Positions 8,067 to 17,037 are shown, counted from the first letter of the stretch. The stretch is DNA of 42,230 nt from Hathewaya proteolytica DSM 3090 (GCF_900142225.1 NZ_FRAD01000022.1:1-42230); one strand, 5' to 3'. Numbers and translations are program-made. Notes: generated by a model not told the origin, from the letters alone.

Positions 8067-8896
8067 AAGCTCACCCTTTCACTTAATGTAAGTTTTTTAT
8101 CTTGTCTGCTAACGATAATTTTATTAAGCGTATTTTTCAACTTATCGCCATCAAAATTTCTCACTAGCTTTCCATTTAACGCCATGGAGATAACACCAGT
8201 TTCCTCAGAAACAATGATAACTATGGCATCCACTGTTTCCGACAATCCTAGTCCTGCTCTATGACGTGTTCCAAGTTTTTTACTTATATCATTATTTTCA
8301 GTAAGAGGTAGAAAACATCCGGAAGATATTATTCTATTATCCCGTATAATAGTGGCACCATCGTGAAGAGGTGTGTTTACCACAAATATGTTTTCTAGTA
8401 GTGCTGCTGATACTATGGCATCTATTTTTGTCCCTGTATTTACTATCTCAGCTAAACCTGTTTTTTGCTCAATTACCATTAGAGCACCGGTTTTAGTGGC
8501 GGCCAAATTTTCTACAGCTGTGACTATTTCATTTATAATTTTGCTTCGGGTTTCCTCGTCCTGCAAAAAGTGCTTATCCGTAAAAGTACTTCGTCCTATG
8601 TGCTCAAGTGCCTTTCGTATCTCAGGTTGAAAGATAATTACTAAAGTTAACACACCAATAGTAAGGGTTTGATCAATTATCCACCTCAGTGTACGAAGTT
8701 TCAAAATCTCACTAATAGGTATAAGAAGAAATACAAAAAGAATGCCTTTTAGTAGTTGCTCCGCCCTTGTCTCTTTTAAAAGATTATACATTTTATAAAA
8801 TATAAATGATACAACCAGTATATCCAGTATATTAAAAACACTTATATTTTTTAATATATCGAATAGTGCTGTAAATATTTCCTTAACGTATGCCAT
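8042..8896 (-). CDS. cdaA: Diadenylate cyclase CdaA (DacA)
   Basis: This 284-residue membrane enzyme makes cyclic di-AMP from two ATP. Three hydrophobic segments lie within residues 20-90, followed by a DAC (DisA_N) domain with the catalytic DGA at 179-181 and RHR at 211-213, both intact. c-di-AMP controls potassium and osmolyte uptake and wall homeostasis in Firmicutes. It is the first gene of a minus-strand operon; ATG at 8896 follows CGAGGTGA. A TATAAT -10 candidate is present on the minus strand at 8943-8948 but with only a weak -35. Confidence 0.95.
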   Translation of the reverse strand: MAYVKEIFTALFDILKNISVFNILDILVVSFIFYKMYNLLKETRAEQLLKGILFVFLLIPISEILKLRTLRWIIDQTLTIGVLTLVIIFQPEIRKALEHIGRSTFTDKHFLQDEETRSKIINEIVTAVENLAATKTGALMVIEQKTGLAEIVNTGTKIDAIVSAALLENIFVVNTPLHDGATIIRDNRIISSGCFLPLTENNDISKKLGTRHRAGLGLSETVDAIVIIVSEETGVISMALNGKLVRNFDGDKLKNTLNKIIVSRQDKKLTLSERVSLWKKKKQN

Positions 8897-9003
8897 AATA
8901 TCACCTCGAATTTAATATCAGTTTTAAGTATTGTATATTTTAATTATACACTAATATAAATGTTTATTGTACACCCATAGTAAATATGTATGCTATAAAA
9001 ATT

Positions 9004-9041
9004 TAAAAAGGTGCCTCCACCACGAGACACCCTTTTTAAAT
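9004..9041 (-). terminator. Rho-independent terminator after the citCXG-TPR genes
   Basis: On the minus strand AAAAAGGGTGTCTC pairs with GGAGGCACCTTTTT around a short GTGGT loop, with a T-run at the end. It lies just after the TPR gene and before the cdaA promoter region. Confidence 0.8.
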
Positions 9042-9044
9042 ATC

Positions 9045-10313
9045 TTATTTAGCCTTGTATTTATTGTATTTCTCTTTATCCACACCCTGTGTCATGGTCC
9101 TTAAATATCGTAAGACATCCTCTATATAATTTCCCTCTTTTACATATGTTTTATTCTTGTACTCCTCATAATATTTTTCAAAAATTATTATGCTATTTTC
9201 ATAATCATTATTTTTATTATAAGCAACACCCAACATATACAATGCGTGCTCGTAGGGAAATTGGCCCCTTCCATATTTCAAAGACCTTTTGTAGTAATCA
9301 ATTGAATCTTTATAGTTTCCACTCTTGCTTAGATCGTATGCAAGTTTATAAAAATACTCTCCCGCATTGTTGTCCATGAATATTCTGCACTTGTTTAAAA
9401 TAGTCTTTTCATTTATGCCTAAAGATGATTTTTTATCCTCCCACTTATCCAATTCCACATCTATGGACTTGTAATCTTTATTTTCTAGATAAGAATGGAG
9501 CTTCTCTAAAGGGAATTTCACCTGTGGAGCATCTTCTATTTGCTTTATGGACCCTTTTTCTGTCCCATTTTTTGTATCTTTTTCTATCTCTTTTTTTGCG
9601 TCTTTTTTTATCTCGTCATTTGTCATATCTTTTGTCATATCATTTAACTGGTCTTTTACTTTCCCTTTTGTTTCAGCTTTATTTTTCCATGCCGTAATTC
9701 TTATGCCCGCGCTGAGAACTGACACAAATATGACAACTCCAGCCAATGCTGCCACCACAATATTTCTCTTAGGGTTCCTTATAATATTTAATTCCTTAAG
9801 CAGCTTTCTGTTATCATGAGCCTCTTTATTATACTTGTCCACCGAAAGCACATCATTTATACATTTAATGGCCTCATCATAATTAGACTTCTGCATATAG
9901 CAGCGGGTGAGTTGGTTGTTTACATTTATGGCATTGAAATTGCTCTTCATCTTGCAGCGTTCAAATTCCATAATGGCTCCGGTAACATTCAATGCTCTAG
10001 CTAGTTTTACACCCTTTACGTAACACTTCCACAATTCCTCATCGTTTTTGCTGTCTAACAGGTATTTCTCTGATACAACATCAGCGTAAATTTTGTAGTT
10101 TAAATTCCAACACCGCCGAGCCTCATTCATTTCCCCTTTAAGATAATGCATAAGACCTCTTAAATTGAGAAGGGCGGAGTTTGCTTGAACAGCCTCTTCA
10201 TTGTCATCACAGACCTCCAAAGCCTTTTCAAGCATCCCCCTATTGTAGTACTTAAGTACCTTACAGTATATTTTATTGCTCTTATCCTCTAAATCATACT
10301 CTCCCCTGTTCAA
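9045..10313 (-). CDS. Membrane-anchored TPR-repeat protein
   Basis: The 422-residue protein has TPR-like helical repeats in the N-terminal half (about 15-175), one transmembrane segment (about 184-204) and a long Lys/Glu/Asp-rich, probably disordered linker (about 210-265). A C-terminal set of TPR repeats follows, including YKDSIDYYKRSLKYG. The topology suggests TPRs on both sides of the membrane. TTG is the only in-frame start near the 5' end and has AGGATGAG before it. It begins 1 nt after citG, so it is probably translated as part of the citC-citX-citG operon, though no link between this protein type and citrate lyase is known to me. Confidence 0.75.
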   Translation of the reverse strand: MNRGEYDLEDKSNKIYCKVLKYYNRGMLEKALEVCDDNEEAVQANSALLNLRGLMHYLKGEMNEARRCWNLNYKIYADVVSEKYLLDSKNDEELWKCYVKGVKLARALNVTGAIMEFERCKMKSNFNAINVNNQLTRCYMQKSNYDEAIKCINDVLSVDKYNKEAHDNRKLLKELNIIRNPKRNIVVAALAGVVIFVSVLSAGIRITAWKNKAETKGKVKDQLNDMTKDMTNDEIKKDAKKEIEKDTKNGTEKGSIKQIEDAPQVKFPLEKLHSYLENKDYKSIDVELDKWEDKKSSLGINEKTILNKCRIFMDNNAGEYFYKLAYDLSKSGNYKDSIDYYKRSLKYGRGQFPYEHALYMLGVAYNKNNDYENSIIIFEKYYEEYKNKTYVKEGNYIEDVLRYLRTMTQGVDKEKYNKYKAK

Positions 10314-10314
10314 A

Positions 10315-11193
10315 CTAACTCATCCTTTTCATATATTTTTTTACTAAGCTAAAGAAAATTGTAACTGCCAACAAATCTGCAGAACCCCCTGGGCTTATTC
10401 CGTCCCTTGAAAACTTGAAATCCATATCATTTATAGCATCTCTTCCCTCTATAGTTTCCATGCCACCAAGTTCTAAAGCACCACTAGCCATAGATTTTAC
10501 ATACTGTAGCTTGTCTATATCATGTCTATGAAGAATATTTGTATCATCGCAAATACTCATAATGTATACAAGGGTTTGAACTAATCTCTCTTGCTCATCT
10601 AGATATTCCTTCTCTTCATAATATGATAATGTCCTCTCAAATATTATAGACAAACCACACTGTACCTCTCCTCTTACCCCAGGAATCCCATACTTTTTAT
10701 ATATTCTCTCACCATAGGTAGAATTATTGTCCACATTCACCTTTGAAGCTAGTTCTTTTTCCACAATTCCCTCTGTCATACTGGCTATTATAGAAGGAAT
10801 TTGTTCAAAATCCTCTCCATTAAAAATAGCTTTTGCAGTGGCTGCAAGGCTTATGCCCATTAAAAATATCATGCCTTTGTATGTATTAACACCTTTTGTA
10901 CAATCCATCATAGCCTTCTCAGCTTCCAAACCAATATTTCTGATCTGCTGGAAGATTTCCTTTGGTTCCTCCTCATTGAAACCCCTCTCTGCAAATTTGT
11001 AAAGGTACGCCCCTATAGCCGCCACACTATCGAGAAAGGTAAAGTGATCCATATCCTTGTGAGCACCGTTGGATATAGGCGATACAAGCCCCGGTGATGG
11101 ATAACAAGAAACCTCATACAGCATAGACTTTAGGCTAAATTTGCCTAGATTTTTAACAACATCTTCTTTTCCCATTTTCATGCTTATTGTCAT
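10315..11193 (-). CDS. citG: Triphosphoribosyl-dephospho-CoA synthase CitG
   Basis: The 292-residue enzyme joins ATP and dephospho-CoA to give the precursor of the citrate lyase prosthetic group. Family marks are PSPGLVSPISNGAH, VNTYKGMIFLMG, GEVQCGL and SPGGSADLLA. The length is normal for CitG. Three in-frame ATGs lie in the first seven codons and none has a strong ribosome binding site, so the start is uncertain by a few residues. It stands 124 bp after citX. MdcB of malonate decarboxylase is a homologue, but the neighbouring citC points to citrate lyase. Confidence 0.9.
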   Translation of the reverse strand: MTISMKMGKEDVVKNLGKFSLKSMLYEVSCYPSPGLVSPISNGAHKDMDHFTFLDSVAAIGAYLYKFAERGFNEEEPKEIFQQIRNIGLEAEKAMMDCTKGVNTYKGMIFLMGISLAATAKAIFNGEDFEQIPSIIASMTEGIVEKELASKVNVDNNSTYGERIYKKYGIPGVRGEVQCGLSIIFERTLSYYEEKEYLDEQERLVQTLVYIMSICDDTNILHRHDIDKLQYVKSMASGALELGGMETIEGRDAINDMDFKFSRDGISPGGSADLLAVTIFFSLVKKYMKRMS

Positions 11194-11317
11194 GTTAACT
11201 ATGTGCTACTCAAAATATGGACAATTATTATATTAAATATATTACATTGCCTAGTAGCTTCTCCTTTCTCTCTTTTAATTTTTTATTTTATATAGGCTTC
11301 CATATTTCCTTGAAAGT

Positions 11318-11860
11318 CTATATTGTAACTTTATTTAGATATTTTGCATATAAAGATTCTATGTAGTTTACAACATCATCTTCCATATGAGCTTTTTGTC
11401 TAACACACAGATGGGCATCTTCATTGCATAGAAAACACTTTCTACTGCCAAATCCCAAATCCCTTCTGCTGATGCTTGTCCCGTCTTCTCTATAGACATC
11501 TATATCTAAAAGTCTGCCAAGCTCATGATTTTCCTCCAAGTCAAGGGTGTATTTTTTTATAGTTAATGGCTCCTCATCGACAATATAAATAACAATAGGG
11601 CCCTCCTCTTTGAAAAGCTTTTCCCTTCCACAGATTTTACCTTTAAATATGTTATCCATCTCATTGTCTATTATCTTTATGATCCCCCTAGTTATCTCAT
11701 TATCCTTGTACGCACCCGGATAATTTACCCTAAGTGTAACTATGCTTTTTTTGTATTTATTTCTAAGCTTATCCTGTAGATTTACCCGTTCTTCTCTTGC
11801 TATTAGTATCTTCTTAATTTGACTCTCTAAATTTGCATTGATATTTTGGATATTCTTCAT
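11318..11860 (-). CDS. citX: Apo-citrate lyase phosphoribosyl-dephospho-CoA transferase CitX
   Basis: The 180-residue enzyme transfers the prosthetic group made by CitG onto the acyl carrier subunit CitD. The conserved C-terminal block is clear: LGRLLDIDVY, then ISRRDLGFGSRKCFLC, then a His at the end of the Cys-rich segment. ATG follows GGGAGTG with 8 nt spacing. It lies 28 nt downstream of citC. Confidence 0.9.
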   Translation of the reverse strand: MKNIQNINANLESQIKKILIAREERVNLQDKLRNKYKKSIVTLRVNYPGAYKDNEITRGIIKIIDNEMDNIFKGKICGREKLFKEEGPIVIYIVDEEPLTIKKYTLDLEENHELGRLLDIDVYREDGTSISRRDLGFGSRKCFLCNEDAHLCVRQKAHMEDDVVNYIESLYAKYLNKVTI

Positions 11861-11888
11861 AGCTAGACACTCCCTTTTTACTTAGAAT

Positions 11889-12932
11889 TTAATGAGGTGA
11901 GTTACCCTGTCTTATCTTAAATATAATGCTTTCCGCCTCCGTAGACAACAGAAAATCATAGGTAACCGTGGGAACTAATTCCACTATACCTTCCCAATCA
12001 TCTCCCCTTATCATGTTTCTAACTCTCGATGCACTTATAGCTTGATTTTTATCCTCTTTTCTAGGTATAACAACTAACTCCTTATTATATTTTGAGAATA
12101 TACTTTTTAAGGATTCATTGTACTGTCTTGTAACGTTGCAATAAGGCTCTTCACCCACATAACGTTTCTCTATATTCAGTATTTGACAAAAATACTTGGC
12201 AAATATTTCACTATCCAATTCTGTGTATGCCTTGAGCACCTTACTCTCTTCTCTTAAGAAGTATGATGGAAAGGTAGCCGAAGATATTATATAGGGTCCG
12301 CCCTCTATGACCTTCACATTTTGAAGATCCTTTACCCCCTCCTTCACAAGCCTATACCTTACATTGAAAGGAAATACAGATTTATCTTCTTGGACAATAA
12401 ATACTAATACTTCATCACTTTCTTTTGATGCCTGCTCTATAAGAAACCTATGCCCCTTAGTAAAAGGGTTACAATTCATCACAAGTGCACTACGACTTAT
12501 GCTGTCTTCTAAGTGATGCTTTTCCTTTAATTTTTGTAGATAGGAGTTTATGTTGCACATTCCGTTTTCTAGCAGAGCAACATTCTCCACTTGGGCAATT
12601 AATTTATAATTCAATCCTTGGAAAATAGGTATGTTTAAAGGTTTTGTAAAGATAAAACTGTGATATATGCCTTCTTCAAACAATTTATTGTTAAGTTCAG
12701 TTATAAGGGCCTCACTTATACCCTCACCTCTAAGTTCACTGCTCACTGCAAAGCACTTCAATACATTCTTTGATTTTGAGCATGTGGCTTTTATCTTACC
12801 ATTTTCTCTTATGACCACAGAATAATCTACATTGTTGTCCAAATCCAACTGATTTTCTTTTAAAAACAACACTAGCTCTTCTCTCTCTTTACTATTGCTA
12901 AGATTTATTCTCTCTATGGAATGACCGTACAT
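11889..12932 (-). CDS. citC: [Citrate (pro-3S)-lyase] ligase CitC
   Basis: The 347-residue enzyme activates citrate lyase by acetylating the prosthetic group on CitD with acetate and ATP. An N-terminal GNAT-like domain (about 1-130) is followed by a nucleotidyltransferase domain with the HxGH-type motif in NPFTKGHRFLIE (about 155-166) and ISASRVR near the C-terminus. It is the first gene of the cluster; AGGGGA lies 11 nt before the ATG. The lyase subunits citD, citE and citF are not in the window. Confidence 0.93.
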   Translation of the reverse strand: MYGHSIERINLSNSKEREELVLFLKENQLDLDNNVDYSVVIRENGKIKATCSKSKNVLKCFAVSSELRGEGISEALITELNNKLFEEGIYHSFIFTKPLNIPIFQGLNYKLIAQVENVALLENGMCNINSYLQKLKEKHHLEDSISRSALVMNCNPFTKGHRFLIEQASKESDEVLVFIVQEDKSVFPFNVRYRLVKEGVKDLQNVKVIEGGPYIISSATFPSYFLREESKVLKAYTELDSEIFAKYFCQILNIEKRYVGEEPYCNVTRQYNESLKSIFSKYNKELVVIPRKEDKNQAISASRVRNMIRGDDWEGIVELVPTVTYDFLLSTEAESIIFKIRQGNSPH

Positions 12933-13112
12933 TTGTATGCAGTTCCCCTTTCCTCTGTTAAAAATCTATTAAGTACATTTTATCATATCTAAAGAGAAAT
13001 AGAGGTTTTTATTTAATATTCATATGATATTTATAGTTAAAAACTTAATAAATTATATAATTTTTCGTGTCACTGTCTATCCAATTGTGATACAATATTA
13101 TGAGGATGTATT

Positions 13113-13142
13113 ATGAAAAAGTATTTTGAAAATGTATTTTGA
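13113..13142 (+). CDS. Possible 9-codon leader peptide upstream of cysK
   Basis: An ATG at 13113 with GAGG 7 nt upstream opens a short frame encoding MKKYFENVF. It ends in a TGA that overlaps the cysK ribosome binding site GAGGTG (13141-13146). A second overlapping frame from 13100 encodes MRMYYEKVF. The layout fits translational coupling, but the sequence is simple and AT-rich and chance is a fair alternative. Confidence 0.25.
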   Translation: MKKYFENVF

Positions 13143-13151
13143 GGTGATATT

Positions 13152-14150
13152 GTGCAGAATAAATTTAAGAATCTTCAAGGATTAATAGGTAATACCCCTC
13201 TTGTTAAAATAAATTTCACTTATAAAGGTCAACCACGTTGCATATACGCAAAAGTTGAAAGTTATAATTTGAGCGGAAGTATAAAGGACAGAGTTGCTTA
13301 TCATGTGTTAAAGAGGGCATATGAAGAAGGCAAGCTTCATGAAGATACCCTTATCTGCGAGGCAACCAGTGGCAATATGGGTATATCTTTCGCTGCTCTT
13401 GGAGCATCTCTAGGCTATAATGTTAGAATATATATGCCAGATTGGATGAGTGAAGAAAGAAAAAAACTACTTCAATCCTTTGGTGCTGAAATTATGCTTG
13501 TATCAAAAGAAGAAGGGGGTTTCCTTGGCAGTATACAAAAATGTGAAGATATAGCTAATGAAAATCCTAAGGTTTTTCTTCCTAGACAGTTCTCAAACAA
13601 ATATAATTCAGAGGCCCATTACCTTACTACAGGTCCAGAAATTTGGGAAAGGCTTCAGAAAATAAATGTTACACCAGACGGTTTCGTTGCAGGTGTAGGT
13701 ACAGGCGGTACAGTGATGGGTGTTGGAGCATACTTGAGACAACAGAATCCAAAGGTAAAGGTTTACCCATTGGAACCCAAAAATTCTCCTACCCTTGCCA
13801 CAGGCTATAAAACAGGCAATCATAGAATACAAGGTATCTCAGATGAGTTCATCCCTGACCTTGTAAAGCTTGACACATTAAATGAAATAATCAGCGTAGA
13901 CGACGGTGATGCTGTCATCATGGCCCAAAAGTTCGCCAAAGACCTTGGTCTAGGCGTAGGTATATCCTCAGGCGCCAACTTTATAGGAGCTATTATGGCA
14001 CAGGAAATGCAAGGAGCTTCTTCAAGCATTGTCACTGTATTCTCAGATGACAATAAGAAATACCTTTCCACTGACCTTCTCAAAGAAGAACCAGTGAAAG
14101 AAGGTTTCTTATCTACCGATGTAAAATTGATTTCTATGGAAGCAATCTAA
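13152..14150 (+). CDS. cysK: Cysteine synthase (O-acetylserine sulfhydrylase) family, PLP enzyme
   Basis: This 332-residue fold-type II PLP enzyme makes cysteine from O-acetylserine and sulfide, or is a close relative such as cystathionine beta-synthase. Lys45 in SGSIKDRVA is the PLP Schiff-base Lys. TSGNMG at 72-77 is the substrate loop (usually TSGNTG) and GTGGT near 180 binds the PLP phosphate. The product-side block HRIQGISDEFIP is typical of CysK. GTG start with GAGGTG 5 nt upstream. It is divergent from citC, and a TACAAT -10 candidate lies at 13091-13096 without a good -35. A cystine- or serine-related substrate variant cannot be excluded. Confidence 0.88.
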   Translation: MQNKFKNLQGLIGNTPLVKINFTYKGQPRCIYAKVESYNLSGSIKDRVAYHVLKRAYEEGKLHEDTLICEATSGNMGISFAALGASLGYNVRIYMPDWMSEERKKLLQSFGAEIMLVSKEEGGFLGSIQKCEDIANENPKVFLPRQFSNKYNSEAHYLTTGPEIWERLQKINVTPDGFVAGVGTGGTVMGVGAYLRQQNPKVKVYPLEPKNSPTLATGYKTGNHRIQGISDEFIPDLVKLDTLNEIISVDDGDAVIMAQKFAKDLGLGVGISSGANFIGAIMAQEMQGASSSIVTVFSDDNKKYLSTDLLKEEPVKEGFLSTDVKLISMEAI

Positions 14151-14153
14151 TAT

Positions 14154-14203
14154 AAAAGGGTCTGTAGCACTAAATATGACTAGTTAGCGCTACAGACCTT
14201 TTC
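14154..14203 (+). terminator. Rho-independent terminator after cysK
   Basis: AAAAGGGTCTGTAGC (14154-14168) pairs with GCTACAGACCTTTT (14189-14202) with one extra G in the left arm. T-rich sequence follows. The A-rich left flank could also help stop the converging minus-strand gene. Confidence 0.85.
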
Positions 14204-14259
14204 TTTGTTATTCTAGCAAAAAAGCTGTGTTGGATATGTCAGTGGTGAAATAATATTGC

Positions 14260-15063
14260 TTAATATTTGTCCATATCACGTATTTCAGTACTTAATACAT
14301 TCCGTCTCTTGTCACCACTTAAATTGTGATATTCATCTTTTTCCCTATAATCTGCTATTATAAAGCCACTATCAATATTCATTAGATTAGCCAAATATTT
14401 ATTAAATACATAATGACTTACAGGATTTTCACTCGCTATATTTAGCGTTCCTGTAAATTTACCATATGCCAGTTCAATTATGGCATCAGAAAGTTCTTGC
14501 ACATTAACAAAGCTGGCATACATATTAGCTGTCCTAGAATACTCCTTACCTGACTTCCATACCTCCATTAATTGCTTCATCCTATTATCCATGTTACCAT
14601 CATAATCATATCCATAAATATTCCCAGGTCTTACAATGACATGATTATCATGTCTACTAACTATACTCTCTCCTTTTATTTTCCCATTTACATATTCCGA
14701 TAAATATTCTTCAGAATGGCGTTTATGAGGAATAACTTCCTCGGTTTGATCTTTGCCTTGTCCAACAGTAGTGGATACGTAAATAAATCTTACATCCTTA
14801 GATGCATTATCAATGATATACTTAACTCCAGTTTCTGTTATTAATTCTCCTTGTTCTTTCTCCAATATACTCCATATGATTACATCAGGTTCAAAAAGCA
14901 ATACTCTTTTTATGTCTGATTTATCTAAAACATTAGCTTTGATGAATTCTGGATTTTCCCCTCTACAACATGTCCCATAAATCTCATCTCTACCATGCTG
15001 TTTTAATTTTTTATATATAGTACCTCCCAAATATCCGCTAGCCCCCATAATTAGTATCCTCAT
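14260..15063 (-). CDS. NAD(P)-dependent epimerase/dehydratase-like protein (extended SDR)
   Basis: The 267-residue protein starts with a Rossmann motif (ILIMGASGYLGG, GxxGxxG). It has VSTT followed by a catalytic YxxxK candidate (YVNGK) and then VRPGNIYG, as in RmlD/GalE-like extended SDRs. It probably reduces or epimerises a nucleotide sugar or similar compound, but the substrate is not evident and no sugar-pathway genes are adjacent. ATG is preceded by AAAGGTGG. It stands alone between cysK and the ABC exporter. Confidence 0.75.
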   Translation of the reverse strand: MRILIMGASGYLGGTIYKKLKQHGRDEIYGTCCRGENPEFIKANVLDKSDIKRVLLFEPDVIIWSILEKEQGELITETGVKYIIDNASKDVRFIYVSTTVGQGKDQTEEVIPHKRHSEEYLSEYVNGKIKGESIVSRHDNHVIVRPGNIYGYDYDGNMDNRMKQLMEVWKSGKEYSRTANMYASFVNVQELSDAIIELAYGKFTGTLNIASENPVSHYVFNKYLANLMNIDSGFIIADYREKDEYHNLSGDKRRNVLSTEIRDMDKY

Positions 15064-15122
15064 CTAGTTATCCACCTTTTGTTTTATTTAGTTATTATAA
15101 CATACATTCTTCTATTTTTTTC

Positions 15123-15146
15123 ATCACTGTTATGTACAAAAGAGCC
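15123..15146. repeat. Short dispersed repeat matching 251-274
   Basis: Twenty-one of 24 bases match 251-274 in the same orientation, including a shared run of 12 bases ending AAAAGAGCC. GGCTCTTT at the outer edge resembles the start of terminal repeats of ISL3-type insertion sequences. That assignment is tentative because no transposase is next to either copy. Confidence 0.4.
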
Positions 15147-15156
15147 ACATATGAAA

Positions 15157-15193
15157 AGACACCCCAGATTTAGCACACTGGAGTGTCTCTAAA
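15157..15193 (-). terminator. Rho-independent terminator after the ABC exporter genes
   Basis: On the minus strand AGACACTCCAG (15189-15179) pairs with CTGGGGTGTCT (15167-15157) and is followed by TTTTC. It lies 12 nt after the last exporter gene. Confidence 0.75.
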
Positions 15194-15200
15194 ATTCATA

Positions 15201-16340
15201 CTATTTTTTGTACACCTTTCTCTTCAACACATATAGGGCCCCTATCACTAGACAAACTGAACACACAAGAAGAAATATGATGGCTCCACCAACATTTCCG
15301 TTCATTACACCATACTGGCTGCTACTCAAGAAATCATTCACAGTTAGATATGAAAATGGCAAAAAAGGTTTTATAGGAGATATAAGTGCACACATACATA
15401 GGCATGCTACTGGAATTGCAATAGATACAGCAGTACTTGTACTATTAAAAGTACAGGATATAAATATACAGAAACAAAACATGAATAACAACCCTATGAA
15501 TAAAAGTGGTATTGAGTTATGAAAGAATTCCTTAAGAGTCACAAAGATTACTTCTCCATTTACATACATCTCCGTAGGATATTCTAAGTTGCCAAACCCA
15601 TTCTTTAATCCCAAGATTACAAAAGTTCCCATGATTACAGCGCCCATAGCCACCGTTGACACTATTAACCTTACAAAAAGTTTTGAAAAGAATATTTTAG
15701 TCTTGCTAACGGGTTGAGTATATAGTAGCTTATAAGTACCCTTTTCAGCCTCGCTAGAAAAACATTCTACAACTAAATTCAGAATCACCATGATTAGCAC
15801 CAGGATAATTATATTAGATGAACACAGTCTAAGAAAATTATATCCTTCCATGCAATTGTCTTCGAATATAGGCCTTATATTTTTTGCTGCAAAAAAATCT
15901 ATCTTTTTTATATTGTGTTCGTACCACTCTGTGGTTTTTTGGTCCATAAAACTTAGACCTTGTCTCGCACCCTTTATCTCATGAAGTTCTATAGCTTTTT
16001 CTGCTGCAAGATATCCTTGTAAATCCTTGTCCTTATATTGTTTTATAAGCTCCCTCATTAAAATCTCGCGTTCTGACAAGAATTCAATTTCCTTTTGTTG
16101 TTTTGCCGTAGGTATGCCACCACCGAATACCTCTATATCATCATTAATTTGCCTTATATTACTATTTATACCATTATACTTTAATTGAAGTTCATCTCCC
16201 CAGCCATTGATTTTTTCAATATTAGCTCTTTCATTAATAACAACAAAAATAACGATAAACATTACAAAAAGCATAAAACAGATTATATTTTTTATGTCCT
16301 TGAATACTTTTTTAAATTCATATAGCATGAGAGAAGTCAT
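15201..16340 (-). CDS. ABC-2 type permease (second permease of the exporter)
   Basis: The 379-residue membrane protein has an N-terminal membrane segment, a charged extracytoplasmic region of about 130 residues, then five or so membrane segments. The cytoplasmic signature CFSSEAEKGTYKLLYTQP marks ABC-2 permeases of the antimicrobial-resistance/NatB-like kind. I chose ATG at 16340, which has GAGGTGA 6 nt upstream and lies 1 nt after the ATPase stop. The open frame extends 12 codons further upstream into the ATPase gene. It is a paralogue of the 17054-18193 permease, so the exporter is probably a heterodimer. Confidence 0.85.
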   Translation of the reverse strand: MTSLMLYEFKKVFKDIKNIICFMLFVMFIVIFVVINERANIEKINGWGDELQLKYNGINSNIRQINDDIEVFGGGIPTAKQQKEIEFLSEREILMRELIKQYKDKDLQGYLAAEKAIELHEIKGARQGLSFMDQKTTEWYEHNIKKIDFFAAKNIRPIFEDNCMEGYNFLRLCSSNIIILVLIMVILNLVVECFSSEAEKGTYKLLYTQPVSKTKIFFSKLFVRLIVSTVAMGAVIMGTFVILGLKNGFGNLEYPTEMYVNGEVIFVTLKEFFHNSIPLLFIGLLFMFCFCIFISCTFNSTSTAVSIAIPVACLCMCALISPIKPFLPFSYLTVNDFLSSSQYGVMNGNVGGAIIFLLVCSVCLVIGALYVLKRKVYKK

Positions 16341-16341
16341 A

Positions 16342-17037
16342 TCACTCACCTCGATAGATGGTTCTGTACATTTCATCTACAGTTTTTTCTGATACGCTAG
16401 CATCGATGATTTTGCCATCTTTTAGGAATAATATTCTGTGACACATCTTTTCCACTTCCGATAAAATATGAGAAGAAATAATCACTGATACCTTATTTTC
16501 CTCCACCACCTTTGCCACTAGTTCTCTAAACTCTATGATTCCATCGTAATCCAGTCCATTAGTTGGTTCGTCCAATATCAAAAGCTTAGGAGAATTTATA
16601 AGAGCAATGCCAAGAGCTAAACGCTGCTTCATACCAAGAGAATACTCTTTTACCCTGTGTTTTATCATGTTTCCGATATTTACAAATTCTATGATTTCAT
16701 TCATCCTATCCTTGGATAAATTGTTTATGCGCCTTATCATGTCTAGATTATCATATCCTGAAAGATTTTCGTATAAAGCTGGTGTTTCTATGATGGCAGC
16801 AAGGTTGCTTAAATATTTTTCTCTTTCTTTTCTGCTCTTGTTGGATATACCACACAATTTTACCTCACCACTATCGGCATTGCTGAGCAAGCATAGAATC
16901 CTCATCAATGTGGTTTTCCCAGCTCCATTAGGACCTACCAATCCCACTACTTCCCCTTGGTTTATAGTAAAATTCACATCATCTAATACTTTTTTTGAAT
17001 ATGATTTATTCACATTCTCTACATTTAACAACTCCAT
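16342..17037 (-). CDS. ABC exporter ATPase (BcrA/NatA-like)
   Basis: The 231-residue ATPase has Walker A GPNGAGKTT (35-43), the signature YSLGMKQR and Walker B LLILDEPTNGLD, followed by the switch His in ISSHILSE. All catalytic parts are present. It lies between two paralogous ABC-2 permeases with almost no spacing, so the three products form one exporter. Relatives export bacitracin, lantibiotics or sodium, or act in envelope homeostasis. The substrate here is unknown, and no two-component sensor sits beside it. Confidence 0.93.
   Translation of the reverse strand: MELLNVENVNKSYSKKVLDDVNFTINQGEVVGLVGPNGAGKTTLMRILCLLSNADSGEVKLCGISNKSRKEREKYLSNLAAIIETPALYENLSGYDNLDMIRRINNLSKDRMNEIIEFVNIGNMIKHRVKEYSLGMKQRLALGIALINSPKLLILDEPTNGLDYDGIIEFRELVAKVVEENKVSVIISSHILSEVEKMCHRILFLKDGKIIDASVSEKTVDEMYRTIYRGE

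Noticed and set aside
9425..9819. Plus-strand open frames of about 90 codons opposite the TPR gene
   Set aside because: They are hydrophobic shadows of the Lys/Glu/Asp-rich linker of the TPR protein, with no ribosome binding sites.
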